Positions 19,654 through 31,014 of a stretch of DNA of 64,000 bases are shown here, piece by piece (positions within the stretch are counted from its first letter, which is position 1; each line of letters starts with the position of its first letter). This stretch comes from Lagopus muta (lineage: Eukaryota; Chordata; Aves; Galliformes; Phasianidae). The stretch lies in contig NC_064433.1 of NCBI RefSeq assembly GCF_023343835.1, forward strand, positions 71,900,823-71,964,822, in the 5' to 3' direction. The position numbers and the translations under genes are program-made. A model generated the notes under the pieces. It was not told the DNA's origin and ran no database searches. It saw only the letters and a program-made list of their open reading frames with translations.

Positions 19654-20208
19654 TAGGTCACCCCAAAAGTAATGCCACCTATTTATTTCTATGGAAACTA
19701 TGACAAATACAGAGAACACAGTAACACTGTTTGGTTCAGCAAATTTTCAGCTACAGAACACTGTCTTGCAGTGTAGTCATTAACTATGCATTTTCACCAG
19801 CAACGAACAAGAGCCAGCATACTGTGCTTGTAACCATCTGCATCCATCTACCAGCAGAGGTGACCTGCTGTCACTGTCACCACTGCTGAAATGCACCACA
19901 AACCACCTCACTGTGTTCACATCAACTGTTTGGTCTCCATAAACATTCAGCAAGCATCAATAAATACCAGTGGGTGCCATTTTTCCACATGGAGGAATTC
20001 CGTTCCACACCTTTGTTTCATAGGCACTTCCATACCAGACATCATTTTGTCCGACTGCCGCTTTGCTGCCATCTGTTGCATGGCAACAATGTGTAACTGA
20101 ATATTGGTGGGAAGGTTTAGCCTCTACTGTCATACACCAACATCCATCTCCGATGTTGTGGACTAACACAGTAAAATGGAAGACATTACATTCTGAGAAG
20201 CCTTCATA
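19654..20208 (-). mobile_element. Mariner (Galluhop-type), reverse, internally deleted
   Basis: The left end 'taggtcaccccaaaagtaat' at 19654-19673 and the right end 'acattctgagaagccttcat' near 20188-20207 are imperfect inverted termini, each flanked by TA. The interior carries reverse-complement transposase remnants, including the 'catggaggaattccgttcca' block near 19989-20008. At about 555 bp it is a deleted, inactive copy. Confidence 0.87.
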
Positions 20209-22869
20209 TTATAATGTTCTCATACAGACTATGTCTATTGTGAGAGCATTAATTAAATCGTTAAAAGGAGCCTAAGTAAGTAATTATTTAGGCATCTGTC
20301 TTAAAATGAGCTTTTGGCATTTCTGTTATTTTACTTGTTGTTGTGATTTATTTATCTGTAATCTGTTGTGCATTATTTTTGTTTTTTATCTCTGCCTGAA
20401 CATCATTATTTAAAACCTTGAACAGGTTTCAATATACTTTTTTGCAGTCATTGAAATGCAAAGAGGAGATTGTAAGCATCTGCCATTGTCACGAGCATCA
20501 CTGAATGTATTTTTCTGAGATACATTTTGGTTTAAGCTTTCCAAATATTCCAGCGCACCACTTGAAATGAGACACACTTTTTTGAAAATATGCTTGTATT
20601 GTGGTTTTACCTCCAGCATTTAGTATGAATTTTGTCTGTAAGACTGATATACAGTAATATTCATTCTTGACTGCTTTCTTTGCTCCAACTCTTCTCAAAG
20701 AAGAGAAGAGTTTCTGAATAATATATTTCTGAATAACATGGGGAAATGTAGAACATAAAGATTAAACTCATTGTAAAGAAGCATTTTTATTGGGTAAAGC
20801 TGAATATGTCTTTAGTTCACTGAACTGAATTAGACTACTTGTATGACAAAAAATTCGATATAATAGGTAACTTTAACAGTAATGGTGTATATATTTATGG
20901 TTACTAAATATTGTGATGACTCATCATCTGCTTTTATATAAGTGTGATGCCTTGCAAATTATATATGTAGATATACTTCTTCCTTTTTAGGAAAAGATAA
21001 TTAATTAAAGACTAGCCTTGTGCCCTATTTCAATTAGAAGGACTTGAAATATCATACAGTTTCTTCAGTTTCAATGATGCTGTCTCTAGACATTAGGATA
21101 AAGTGTAACACTGGATATGAAACATGCCTGAATATCTAATCATATTTCAGACTGTTCATTAAGCCTTTATCTGGCATCACATTTTGATTAAAGGAACAAA
21201 TACTCAAATATCTGCTGTTGCCTTTGATGCAGTCACCGAACACGGTTAAGTGAGAGTACTCCTTGTGTTTAACTATGTTGTTTTCAAGATTGAGATTTGG
21301 TAACCAGTCAAGTTGTGTATAGATTTATGTATCTGCAATATATTTTATATTTGTATTTAGTTTGCCACTGCTTGGAAATAGACATGTTGCTAGTCTTTCT
21401 CAGTACCTTCCCATTTTTATCCTGTTCCTCTGCCTGCTTCAACTAAGCAGCTATTTTCTACCTCATTACTCATAACTCTTTCTCCTTTCTCTGTTTCTGA
21501 CTAAATTATGAGAGCAGGAACAGCTGCACTTGTTTAAAGAATCATAAAGATATTGAAATAAATAGATAAATTATGTAGACAACTTTCTCTCAAAACTGAA
21601 AAGTATTTTCTGTTAAAGCTCAAAGTCTTCTGCCACCTTACCCAAAATTTCACTTAGACTTTTGGATGGAAAATGCATATTTGATACTGAAATTTAGTTA
21701 AAACTTTTCGTAAGAAGTAGGTATCTGAATCTTACCTGCAAACTAGTAACCGACTGTTCCATGTGCTCTGAAAGGAGGGATCAAGAGACTTTTGCTGTTA
21801 GTAAGGAGACTCCGGTATCAAGCCAGATATCATGCTATTTGTAATTCTTTTCACCATTCTTCTCAAATTTCTTCCTGGAAAACAAACTGTCATTTACCTG
21901 TTTTCTGTAAGAATACAGATGCATTTGCAGGTCTTTCAGTAAAAGAGATACAAGTGTACCTGGCACAAAGGAGAAGAATGATATTTCTTGTTATAAACAG
22001 AAACAGCACCTGAAGAGTTCCACCTGAGCTGGCAGGAATAGTGGCACAATCCAAAAGCTTACTAGTACAAAGGAGTCATCAGACATTAACTCTTTTCTTG
22101 CCAGATTTATATAAAAGTAGACAACTTTTCCACCTGTAGTTTCAAATATATATATGCTTTTTTATTTAGCTTATATGGAATATATGTTTCTAGTACTTGG
22201 AATATGTAAAGACCAAAAAAGAAGATCTCTATGGTTCAGGGAAGCGTTCCTGAAAGTGATCAAAAGTGCCAAGCCTTTGATTCTGTAGTCAGGTCAGCCA
22301 ATCTTAAATTATAGAGCACAAATAGTTTGGCTTTGTTCACAATTGCCCTCTGGCTGCTCAGAGGGAACAGATGAACAGTAGATGTCTCCTTGTGGCTTTC
22401 TGGCATTACACTTTTTTTCTGCTTGAAGTGCTATGATAGAAAGTGTTGCACCTTGCTCTTTCCCAACCAGCACTAGGTCCTTTCTTGGAAAGTTTCCCAT
22501 TTTCTGTTCTGTCAGTGCTGGTTAAGCCAGAGGTGCATGAGAGATGGATGCATGCATCATGTAGATGCAGACTAGACAGCAGAGAACAGGTGGGCCTCAT
22601 GTCTGGGCCTTCTCTGTAAAAGGTTATGGGAGAGAAGCAAGAGATGCTCTTAATGCCCATATGCAGCCAAGAATCACTCCTTGATGATGCCATGTTGATA
22701 CACAATGTAGAAAATACGTAGAAAATTATTCTTGCAAACACAGACCCAGCCTCTTTCACGCTTAGTAACTGACCACTGCTAAATATAGAAACCAGTATAT
22801 ATATATTCTCTACTGCAGCTGAAGTCTTATTAGCTTATTAACAATTTAGCTATTAACATTAGCTTAAAT
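20209..22869. other. Intergenic, unique AT-rich DNA
   Basis: No gene or repeat family was recognised. A minus-strand frame at 22406-22759 is open for 117 codons but has no recognisable domain or splice context. Confidence 0.45.
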
Positions 22870-23505
22870 CATGTGTGTCCAACCTTTAGTCTTGCCTGGG
22901 CTGCATTAATTGAAGAGGAATTGTCTTGGGCTGCATTTACATAGGTCGCTTAAGAAGTAATATCTCCTATTTATTTCCACAGAAATGACAACAGATACAA
23001 AGAGCACAGTCACATTGTTTGATAAAGAAAACTCGCATCTACAAAATGCTATTTTTCAACATAGTCACCACCATTAACCATGTGTTTTGGCCAGTGATGA
23101 ACAAAAGCCGGCATACTCTACTTGTAAAAATCTATCAGCAGAGGTCGATTATTGTTGTCTCCACTGCTGAAATGCACTACCCACTGCCTCACTGTGCTAT
23201 CCACTATTTGGTGTCTATATATATATTCAGCAAGTGTTGATAAACATCAGTGGGTGCAGTTTTTTTGGCACAGAGGAATTCATTTCTACAGCTTTGCCTC
23301 ATACCCATGTCAGATGCCATTTTGTCAGACTGCCCCTTGGCTGCCATCTGTTGCACAGCAATAAACCCTAATGTTTGATTAGTGCTTAGGGGCTGGCTGG
23401 GTTGCTTGGTGTGGCAGAGACACAGCCATTATGGTGCAGGACAGAGGGTGGGATGCATAGTGAGTTGTGTGATGCTGCACACAGCCTGCAGATTGGACAT
23501 GCCTG
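22870..23505. mobile_element. Probable hAT/Charlie-type element split by a mariner
   Basis: The left flank reads 'catgtgtgtccaacctttag' at 22870-22889, followed by 'cttgcctgggctgcatt'. The right flank ends 'gattggacatgcctga' at 23491-23506. The pair gtgtccaa / ttggac-a-gcctg is an imperfect terminal inverted repeat like those of Charlie-type hAT elements (CAGG-GTGTCCAA). A mariner occupies most of the interior. No transposase coding was seen, so this is a non-autonomous remnant. The family assignment is from memory of the motif. Confidence 0.5.
22942..23366 (-). mobile_element. Mariner (Galluhop-type), reverse, 5' truncated
   Basis: It starts with the mariner 3' terminus in reverse ('taggtcgcttaagaagtaat' at 22942-22961). 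It then carries the 'cacagtcacattgtttgat' block and reverse transposase remnants up to 'ctgccatctgttgcacagca' near 23341-23360. The opposite terminal repeat is missing. It is inserted inside the hAT-like element. Confidence 0.85.
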
Positions 23506-25949
23506 ACTTAATCCATTTGTGTTATAGACTGATAGAGCAGCTGAAAGTGGACAATTGCAGCCGAGATGCAAGACTGAAATCTTCATCTCATTTGACTTAA
23601 GTACATACATGTGTTTTTTATTTTACTACAGAAGTGAAAAGATAAAAATTTTACCTAAGCCTGAATATTTCGATAATGTCAGAATATATCACTGTGACTC
23701 TTACAGTCTGAAAGTTGCAGATGTATCATGAAATAATGAAATATAATACTTTGAAACAAATGTAAATACAAAATATCTCTGACACTACTGGAAAAAACTG
23801 TGTTCACTTTCTTCTTTCAAATTTCCTTGAAATCAAAATATATCTGTGAAGTGTTTTAAGTAAACAAACAAATAAGCCCTAGATTTCTTGAGATAACTTT
23901 TGTTAAAAACAACTATTAGCAGTCAGATTTTGGTTTGGAACAATATACTGACTTCTTAATAAATTGAATTTTTTCCAAATTTTGGGATAGTTGGATCCAA
24001 GACTCTGATTATAAACACATTTCTCTGTATTTCTTCTCTGGTAAAAAGAGGTAAACCTTTACATTTTCTATCCTTGAGAGATTGTGGAAAAAAAAAAAAA
24101 AAAAGAAAACATATTTTAAACATAGTTTCCAAGGGGCTGCCAGGCCCTAAGATTCTCTCAGAACTTAGCCTCAAAATAATTCTGGCAAAGCTTCAATATG
24201 AAAGCTGGAGTCCTTGTGTTCAAACAAAGAGTAACATAAGGCTTAGACAGATTAGTTTATACAAATATAAATCTACTAGCTTACATATAAACTTGAGCCA
24301 GGTTTATGACAAAAGGGCACAATGTTTAGCAAACTTTCCAATGTATGATGAACATTTATTTATGACAGAACAGAGAGCTAAGCAAAATGGATGGAGTTTC
24401 AATATTGTGAAAAAATTCATACTGCTGGATGCATAGTGAAAACCTTCCATGCAGAATACTGTTTATCTAACCCACTTGTTTTGTACTAAAACTTGGTTCC
24501 ATCTGTTTATGTGAGGATAGAAATGTATGCGATGTTTTAACAGCTACCACTTTACTCTCCTCTAGACAAAGTTATGCAAGAAAATTCTGGCCTGGGCATG
24601 CCCAATGAATTTGTTCAAAGCAACTAAATAGCATTTTAACTATTTACACACTCCCACCTCGATTCTGCTGTCTGGTGGCTAAAACTTACCACAATCCACG
24701 TAAAACAACAGTACACAATTAGAACAGCCTCTGTTGCCTGTGACATACAGTCTAGTCTTAATCATTCATTAAATTTGATTCCAAAAATATAATGCAAGCA
24801 TTTTTTCAATACCATTATAAAACATTTGTGTTACAATCAATAAATACTAAATTGTACATTCAGTGCAGAAAATAATTAAACAAAAGAATAGGGAATAAAA
24901 TCAAAATGTGAAATTAAAAATGAGTGTTTGTTGGTTTTTTTTTCCTTAATAATATTGTTAATGGAATTGTATAAGAAGTGCTAAGAAATGCTTTGTTTGG
25001 CTACAAATATGGAGAGGAAAAAAAAAAAGCCTTTGGTTAGCAGCTTGTGGGAATACAAGAAAAACTGTTCAGAGCAGAAGCAGTGGAGCAAAATAAACTA
25101 AACATCATGAGAACCAAGGACACTTCTAGAAGAAGAAAGAATGTCTCACGGCTCTGACTGGATAAGCGCCTGCGTGAACGGTTGAAGACTGTTTTGCAGA
25201 ATGCTCTGTTGACATGTAAAGATGGATGGGAAAGTTGTAGGGTGGATGGGAAAGCTAGAAAAAGAAAACTTGTGAAGGTACATAAATGATGTGAGAAATT
25301 GTAATAAACGATTTGGATCGTTCACATCTGAGTCCATGCATCAGATGCTGCAGCAGCTCATTCTTCACAAATGATAAAGATTTCAGTTGAAGCATAATTA
25401 TGCTCCAGTCAGGTTTTCTTAGAAATGCAAATATAATTTAAAACACTGACATTTTTAATGCTGAAATAGTGCAGGATATTTCCTATGTTCCACAGATACT
25501 TACTTTGTATCTCGTAACAAGGAAAATACTAAATAATGGCAACAGCTAGTGAGTTGTTTCCAAAGACTAATTCCCTTCTTGAGTAATTTACTATTTTTCA
25601 ATATACAGTTCCCTGGCAGTACAGTACAATTCCCTGGCATCTAGAGGGAAGAATGTGGCACTTTATATTATAGCATTAATATTTTAAACAACCCCTGATT
25701 CCAGCTCACATTTCAGACTGACATGGTGAAAGGAATTTAGAGTTTACCTTGTCGGTTTTTTGGGGTTTTTTTGCCCTCTTCATGTCCGGTCCTTAAAACA
25801 ATCAGCTTGATGTTTCTTATTAATTCCCATGTATCACCCAGTGTCTCTGTATTAAATCAAGATAAGGTTTGCTTAAAACATACACAAAACAATGCAGTTC
25901 TCTACTGCTGCAGACTTTTTATGCAGTCTTGGGCTAGACTCACAAAGAA
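23506..25949. other. Intergenic, unique AT-rich DNA
   Basis: No gene was identified. A plus-strand frame at 24074-24436 (120 codons) starts in an A-run (KKKKKRK) and shows no domain, so I treat it as chance. A short imperfect tandem 'gatggatgggaaag' occurs twice near 25222-25256. Confidence 0.45.
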
Positions 25950-26510
25950 ATCATAGGGTCACAGAATCATAGAATGGTTTGGGTTAGAAGGGACCTCAAG
26001 GACCATCAGGTTCCAATTGCCCCCTGCCACAGGCAAGGTTGCTAACCACTGTATCAAGTAGCAATTCAGATTGATCAGGGCTGCCTCCAGACTGGCCTTG
26101 AACACCTCCATAGATAGGGCATCCACAGTCTCTCTGGGCAACCTGTGTAAGCACCACCCACTCTGTAAAAAAAAAATTTCCCCATGACATCTAATCCCTT
26201 CTTTAGTTTAAAACCATTCTCCCTTGTTCAATCACTATCTACCCATGCAAAAAGTTGATTTTCTTCCTGTTTATAATCTCCCTTTTAAATACTGGAAAGC
26301 TATAACAAGGCCTCCCTACAGCCTTCTTGAACAAGCCCAGCTCCCTCAGCCTGTCTTCATAGGAGAGGTATTCCAGCCCTCTGATTATCTTCATGGCCTT
26401 CCACTGGAACCTCTCCAAAAGATTGACATCTTTTCCTGTGTTGGGGTCCCCAAACCTGGATGCAATTCACCAGATGGCACCTCACAAATGCAGAATGGAG
26501 AGGGACTCTC
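25950..26510 (-). repeat. CR1 LINE 3' fragment, reverse orientation
   Basis: It begins with the repeated CR1 tail ('acagaatcatagaatggttt' at 25961-25980) and continues with 'gggacctcaaggaccatcag' and 'agtctctctgggcaacctgt' near 26128-26147. It then reaches the 'cttcataggagaggtattcc' block near 26355-26374. The right boundary is approximate. Confidence 0.92.
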
Positions 26511-27267
26511 ACCATGTCCATCATCTCAGGCTGTATTTCATGTATATGTAAACCAAGTTTCCTGTGAAGAAAAGCATTTGTCAATCTGATTCTCTGACTG
26601 ATACTTCAGTTGCTGGTAATTTGTAGAGATATCATAGGAAAAAAGACTGGAGACCTATCCAGCTTGCCACAGAAAATCATCAAGTGGTTTGCTGAGATAA
26701 AATAAGTGACCATAGCTTACTAAGTAAATTGTAGCAGTGTTAAATACCTAAAGTGACCGTAAAGTTTAATCAGGCTTCAGTCTTAGCACACACAGAAGGC
26801 GTGCACCAGCCTTATAGCTGTTCTGTGCATCCATGCTCTCTGTGAGGGATTAAAGCAGGGAGCCACGCACAAGTACCGCTTCTCTGTTATCTCTGTCTTT
26901 ACTTTGTTTTGATTTGTAGCAGCAGCAGTTCCTCCTGACTCTCTCTTTCCTTATTTTTGCTATGCTAGGAAAGTCAGAGAACTATAAGAACGTTTGTCCA
27001 GGCACAGTTGGCATCAGAAGCTTAGTTTTCCCATATCATGGTTGAATGGTCTGTTACAAAGGCTGCTGTGTAAAAGAGATTCTTCCATTTCTGAGTCTTT
27101 CCAATAGAAAAGAGTGATCTTTTTTTCAGTCCTGGAAACAATTTAGGCATTAAGTAAAGAGAATAGCTTAGGTACTGCACACAAGCAGATGTGTCTAGCT
27201 TGTGAACGCCAAGCAGAAATGGCCATCTCAAGGGTGAGAGCTCTTTACTGACCATTATTGGCATACA

Positions 27268-27270
<3 letters not shown>
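26511..27270. other. Intergenic spacer
   Basis: Unique DNA with no recognised feature. Confidence 0.4.

Positions 27271-27303
<33 letters not shown>
27271..27303. repeat. Poly(T) tract, 33 bases
   Basis: An uninterrupted T-run, the longest homopolymer in the window. No retroposed body is recognisable on either side. Confidence 0.9.
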
Positions 27304-27307
<4 letters not shown>

Positions 27308-27737
27308 AATTAGTTTGTCTCTCAGACATTGTAGATGGAGACCTGAAGCATCTAAAACAAGCTTCAAGATTTCACTCCAGAAGCTCAAATCCTAACGTTT
27401 GGCATTGAAAAGCTAAGCATAATTATACTTGTCTTCCTCTCTGTGTAAATGTCTTGTTCTTTGGGTCATGTTCTTTTTACACACACTTGTTTAATATCTA
27501 CCAAACTTGTTTTCATGTTGTTCTGTGCTTCTACTTGTTAGAGCTACAGATGGTCTTTCATATTTGCTTCAAAGATCACGCATGTTTTTATAACTGTCTA
27601 CAGATTTTGACTTTGTAGCTCTAGCACTAGAGATTTCCATTTTCAGCTGTGAAATATACGTTGCTTACTCTCTTAAGATCAACTAAGATGACTGCTAGTG
27701 AAACAGCAAGAACTTTTCTTTGACTCCAGTATAGCAG

Positions 27738-27953
27738 GATATATATTACCCATATATACTATATATACCTATAGGTACAGATATATATATATACATATAG
27801 GTATATATATATTGTAGTATATACAATATACTACATTATAGTATATAGTATATAGTATATATATATATATATATACCTAAAGGTATAGGTATATATATAT
27901 ACATACAGGTATATATATATTGTAGTATATATATACCTATATATACTACAGTA
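27738..27953. repeat. AT-rich repeat with dyad symmetry
   Basis: TA/GTATA repeats in which the block 'gtatatatatattgtagtata' occurs near 27801-27821 and again near 27910-27930. 'Tatatacctatag' and 'ctataggtata' type arms occur in both orientations. The tract could fold into long hairpins. It generates only spurious frames. Confidence 0.8.
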
Positions 27954-29859
27954 TAGCTGTGGACTGGGAGACAGATCAAATTATGTGTACAAATGTGGAA
28001 CAAAAGGCAGTCATTACCTTGATACAACTGCAGCATTAGTACCACGTAAACACAGCACGCAGATTAATATAGTAAGAGAGCAGAAGATCTACCCTGTCAG
28101 TGTGCTCTGACTTAACACAGTTGCCGAGTCCTAAAGCATGGATAAAAACATAGGTAGCTGAGAATCAATCTAGGAAAAACCATAGATTGAGGAAACAGAT
28201 TTAGGCTTTCTGCACAAGTGGCTTCTTAGTAAGGAGTGCTGCTGTCTCATTGTGCATATGGCAACTCCTACAATGAGACCTACAGAAGTCAGCATTCTCA
28301 GAAGTGGTGGGAAGAAAGTACTCATATCTATTAGTACATTACAGAAGTGATGCTGTCTAATAAAAACCTCATGGAAGGTGAGCTTGAAATCCCTAGCAGA
28401 GTGACAGGTGAAAGCACACAGGAAGACACTAAGGCAGCAGAAATATACTATCCAGGTGCTGGTGTTCTTCCTTGGAGGGAACAGAACTTATCATAACTCA
28501 CTACATGGAAAAAATCACTCACCAATTAGTAGCTAACTTGCCAGTACATCAAACATATGAGATTCCAAACCAGATGTCTAAAGATGGCAAACATACCACC
28601 ATGTTGGCAATCACACTGTATTCCAGAGGGAATCTTAATGGCCTTAACAGGCATGAGCTCTCTGTTTACATGTAGGATGTTAACCATTACAATGACTTGA
28701 AATGTCTGGCTCTGGGAATTATAGTGCAATAGGATGCATAGATTGGATTTCTTCTGAAGAGGTAGGAATCTCAGCTTGTTGTGAATGATATCACTGAAAC
28801 TGCTGAAACTGCTTTGGGACTGAAAGGATTTCATATCACAAAACAGGCCATTTAAAGCTCTTGCATCATCTTGCTTTTGAACTGAGATGGAAAATAAAAA
28901 TGAAGAGAAATCTACCCTACTTCAACACATACATGCTTTTGTGAAAGTTGGCAGAAAACAACACCTTTAACCTTGAGCTTGGCATTGATATCACCTGTAT
29001 GGACTAGGATAAAGTAGCTGAAGAAAAAAAAAAAAAGTGAGAGAGGATCATTTCTCAGAGGAAATTCTAAAAAGCAAACAACTGTTTTTCTAAAACAAAT
29101 GAAAAAACAACAAGCAAATAATCAACCAAACCAAACCCAGACATTCTGAAGAGTTCTATTAACAGGGGGAAATGAGCAGAGCAAGAAGGGATTTACCTGA
29201 GATCTACACAATCTGCAGTAACAGGAGATAAGTCACATCAATGCTGAAAGGAAAAAAACAACTCTATAGACTAGAAATGCATAGAATGAAAATTATATAT
29301 ATATATATATAAAAAGAGAATAGATTGTTAAAGCCTTTTTGTTGTGCGTTTTATATCAACTGTCATTATGTAAGAATACTTATTACAGCATCACCTGTTT
29401 CAGAAGTTTAAAAAAGAAAAAGAAAAAACAACCACTTCCGTTGTGCTTCATGCACACAACAAGGCCAGCACCAGAGCAGCCACTTTAAACATGAAGCTAG
29501 ATGCTCAGCTATTAACTCCTTGGTTACTTATTCAAACAAGATCAGGGCTCTGCTTGGGGATGATTCTGGTGACTAACATGTATTTCCTATTCCTGGAACT
29601 TAGCTTAAATAGAAAAGACAGAATAGCAGAAAAGGTTATAGTGCCTCTATACACCAAAGGAAGAGCTGGTACCTGTACAAGAGGAGCACAGTAAGAGTTA
29701 CTAAATCCTGGAACTAGAAGTGAAAGATGTTTCTTTTCGTTGTGTTTGTTACACAGAACAGCAGCGAATCATGCTGCCGCCACCCCTTAGCTGTTCAGGG
29801 TCACACGCATTTCATCCCACGTTCCAGAACATTCCCCCCCGCTGTAGGGCTTCACCACA
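27954..29859. other. KLHL42 upstream flank
   Basis: About 1.9 kb of unique DNA before the GC-rich promoter. No exon was recognised. A TA microsatellite lies at 29295-29312. Confidence 0.45.
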
Positions 29860-30145
29860 GGGACATTTATGGCAGCGGGTTGGGGCAGCGCGACCAGCCC
29901 AATTCAGGCAGTGTGAGAAGGAGGTGAACAGCTGCTCCCCACCCTGCAGCAGGCTCTCAGAGGGCCAGCAGCGGGCTCACGGGGGTGGAGCAAAGCGGCT
30001 GAGCACAGCGGCGTTCCCTTTTTAGGGCTTTTTTTTTTTTTTTTTTTTTTGCCGGCTCAGCTCCTCCTACCCGGCAGCGATCCCCGGGGCAGAGGTGGAG
30101 CCGGCTAGGGCCGGCAGCGGCCGGGTTGGGCTGTAGGGGGTCGCG
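29860..30145 (+). promoter_or_regulatory. KLHL42: KLHL42 CpG-rich promoter and 5' UTR
   Basis: Composition changes sharply to GC- and CpG-rich from about 29860 and stays so through the first exon (to about 30560). There is no TATA box at a plausible distance, consistent with a CpG-island promoter. A 22-base T-run at 30029-30050 interrupts it and is followed by 'gccggctcagctcctcctac'. No upstream ATG occurs between the T-run and the start codon. The transcription start cannot be fixed from sequence alone but probably lies near 30050-30110. Confidence 0.7.
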
Positions 30146-31014
30146 ATGTCCCTTGCGGAGCGACAGCGAATGGAGGAAGAGGAGGGGGAAGGAGTCGGCG
30201 GCGGGGAGGAAGTGGTTCAGATCCGGTTGGGGGACAAGTGCTACCCGGTGTGCAAGAGGAAGCTAATCGAACAGAGCGACTATTTCCGAGCCCTGTACCG
30301 TTCGGGCATGCGGGAGGCAGGGCAGGGCCAGGAAGAGCAGCTGTTGCGCGGAGGGCTGAGCGCGCTGGGACTCGAGCTGGTGCTGGACTTCATCAACACT
30401 TCCTGCCTGGCCTGGCTGGAGCAGGAGGGTGAGGAGGAGCCCCCTCTGCTAGAGGAGCTGGTGGAGGCCGCCTCCTACCTGCAGGTCACTCCCCTGCTGC
30501 GCTTGCTGCTCTCCCAGGTGCGACTGGGCAACTGTCTGGAGCTACACCACTTGGCCCAGGTCTATGGCCTGCAGGACCTGCACGATGCCTGTTTGGACTT
30601 TATGGCTTCCCATTACCACCAGGTGCTGCGCAGGCCCGATACCCACCTCCATCTGCCTCACGCTCTCCAACAGCACCTGAAGGAGAGGCGGATGAGAGGC
30701 ACTGCCACTCTGGTGGCCATTGGGGACTTCATGGGTACCTCATCCATGGGCCTGTCCCCAGGCTGTCACCCACAGCCAGAGGCCCCGTGGTCCATGCTGA
30801 GGTACAACGAGGAAGCAGAGCAGTGGCTACCCCTGGCCAACAACCTACCTCCAGATCTGGTGAACGTGCGAGGCTACGGGTCGGCCATGCTGGACAACTA
30901 TCTCTTCATCATTGGGGGGTACCGGATCACCACCAGTCAGGAAATCTCAGCTGCCCATTGTTACAACCCTTGCCTAAATGAGTGGAGTCAGCTGGCTTCA
31001 ATGAACCAGAAGAG
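30146..31014 (+). CDS. KLHL42: KLHL42 exon 1 (BTB, BACK-like, first Kelch blades)
   Basis: Encodes residues 1-289 and two bases of codon 290. The N-terminus has about 23 acidic/Gly-rich residues before VQIRL, longer than I recall for human. The donor is AAGAG|GTAATC at 31015. The frame appears to end at TAA 31016-31018, but that stop is intronic. Confidence 0.95.

Noticed and set aside
22406-22759. 117-codon minus-strand frame
   Set aside because: No domain, biased to Ser/Thr and Cys in a random manner, and no neighbouring exon-like signals.
24074-24436. 120-codon plus-strand frame beginning in an A-run
   Set aside because: Starts in a poly(A) tract (KKKKKRK), lies in AT-rich unique DNA, and has no recognisable motif; judged chance.
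26224-26589. 121-codon plus-strand frame
   Set aside because: Entirely within the CR1 fragment, antisense to the CR1 coding direction.
29720-30025. 101-codon frame in the KLHL42 promoter
   Set aside because: Open because of GC-rich promoter composition; no domain, and it is not in frame with or spliced to KLHL42.
30029-30050. T-run as the poly(A) tail of a minus-strand retrocopy
   Set aside because: No retroposed body or target duplication is visible; the flanks are continuous GC-rich promoter sequence.
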